Source: Methanosarcina sp. (lineage in GTDB: Archaea > Halobacteriota > Methanosarcinia > Methanosarcinales > Methanosarcinaceae). From it: DNA of 5,168 bases. The stretch covers positions 1 to 5,168 of the forward strand of contig JADGNM010000215.1 of NCBI GenBank assembly GCA_017883485.1. The letters are read 5' to 3'. The first letter of the stretch is position 1, and every line of letters starts with the position of its first letter. Below are positions 4,572-5,168 of the stretch, piece by piece. The notes beneath the pieces were generated by a model, which saw only the letters and a list, made by a program, of their open reading frames with translations, was not told the DNA's origin and ran no database searches. The translations under genes were made by a program, and so were the position numbers.

Positions 4572-5168
4572 TCAATTCGGCGGCTCTCCTCTTTTCATCC
4601 TCTTCAAATACTTATTCAATACCACGTCCGCAATAAGGAAAATCCCGCTAAGAGCTGCTTGGACCCCAGGTCCTGCGGTCATCCTCTCGCTATAAAACCG
4701 TTGCAGAGCCTTCACGTGCCTAAGGTTGTACTCCAAGCAAAGTCCCACCAGCTCCCAGTGCTCAGGAAAAGCCTTATCCTTTCCAAAGCCGGTCGTGCCG
4801 CCAAGCCCCGTTTCAGCAATGGGGCTGAAGAATAGCGGCAGCATCAGCCCGGTGTAATCCTTCAGCGACTCCACGAGTTCAATGGTCTGCAGCACGTCCT
4901 CGGCAGTCTCGCCAGGAAGGCCAAGCACAAGGCTGGCGACAGGAAGCCAGGACTCTTCTCCGAAAAGCTGATAGCAATCTCTGACTATCTCGGGCCAGTT
5001 CTCTGGATTTTTCGGCAAAGCTTTTCCCGGCATATGCATTTGCAGAATTCTGCAGCTTCCGGTCTCTACCCCTATCCAGGCAGACATGTACCTCTGATCT
5101 CTGCCAACTCCTACGATCCGGGACACTTCCCGAAGAAGGTCCTGATTTTGATGAACCGTGGCGAGGCT
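4572..5168 (-). CDS. Radical SAM protein (probably B12-binding type), C-terminal part
   Basis: The frame is open to the right edge, so the gene starts outside; 198 residues plus TGA (4572-4574) are present. The GTG at 5126 is internal, not a start, since similarity-like sequence (LATVHQNQDLLREVSRI) continues before it. Typical radical SAM barrel features are WIGVETGS (about residues 31-38 of the fragment), the SAM-contacting strand, and SLVLGLPGETAEDV, the GLPGET motif common to the MiaB/HemN/B12-radical-SAM group. The CxxxCxxC cluster motif and any B12 domain would lie upstream. The C-terminal 60 residues are helical and end in a basic KYLKRMKRGEPPN tail. Such enzymes cleave SAM at a 4Fe-4S cluster for methylation or other radical chemistry; the substrate cannot be told. 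This region is visibly more GC-rich than the rest, in keeping with a core gene beside decayed sequence. Confidence 0.85.
   Translation of the reverse strand, partial: SLATVHQNQDLLREVSRIVGVGRDQRYMSAWIGVETGSCRILQMHMPGKALPKNPENWPEIVRDCYQLFGEESWLPVASLVLGLPGETAEDVLQTIELVESLKDYTGLMLPLFFSPIAETGLGGTTGFGKDKAFPEHWELVGLCLEYNLRHVKALQRFYSERMTAGPGVQAALSGIFLIADVVLNKYLKRMKRGEPPN

Noticed and set aside
4546..4695. C-terminal half of the 111-aa plus-strand frame as real protein
   Set aside because: Beyond about 4545 the reading is antisense to the radical SAM gene and no longer looks like an integrase; the open frame is incidental.

Overview
The window looks like chromosome of a methanogenic archaeon, most probably Methanosarcina or a close relative. 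An archaeal translation factor aIF1A, an HTH-CBS regulator and a CxxC-x17-CxxC mini zinc protein lie in long AT-rich intergenic regions with archaeal TATA boxes and GGAGG/AGGTG ribosome binding sites. No rRNA, tRNA or CRISPR array is visible.

Left part (1-1345): the window opens on the last codons of a small zinc-ribbon gene. It is followed by a T-rich stretch and a complete aIF1A gene whose only plausible start is CTG at 263. About 730 bp without a gene follow. They hold an A-type repeat, a 100-bp element with terminal inverted repeats (B), a 17-bp palindrome, and a long imperfect inverted repeat centred on a TATA-like box.

Middle part (1346-3131): a full-length winged-helix/CBS-pair regulator, then a second copy of the B element and a C-type repeat. 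A 61-aa CxxC-x17-CxxC protein follows, with a leader of about 120 nt. It is a paralogue of the gene whose tail opens the window, so the two zinc-protein genes flank aIF1A and the CBS regulator in the same orientation.

Right part (3132-5168): an AT-rich spacer contains A and C repeat copies and a cluster of CGAAATAA-type inverted motifs. It leads to a small winged-helix regulator with a candidate self-operator. Next is a decayed tyrosine-recombinase N-terminus, frameshifted and cut off, which meets head-on the 3' end of a radical SAM gene that runs off the right edge on the minus strand. The winged-helix gene plus integrase scrap look like the remains of an integrated element abutting a core gene.

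The genes are mostly separate transcription units, each with its own TATA box, not one operon. The most notable items are the CTG-initiated aIF1A, the three mosaic repeat families (pairs A-B, B-C and A-C in three intergenic regions), the paired zinc-ribbon genes, and the integrase wreckage. I did not identify a convincing new multi-gene system; the novelty lies in the intergenic structure.
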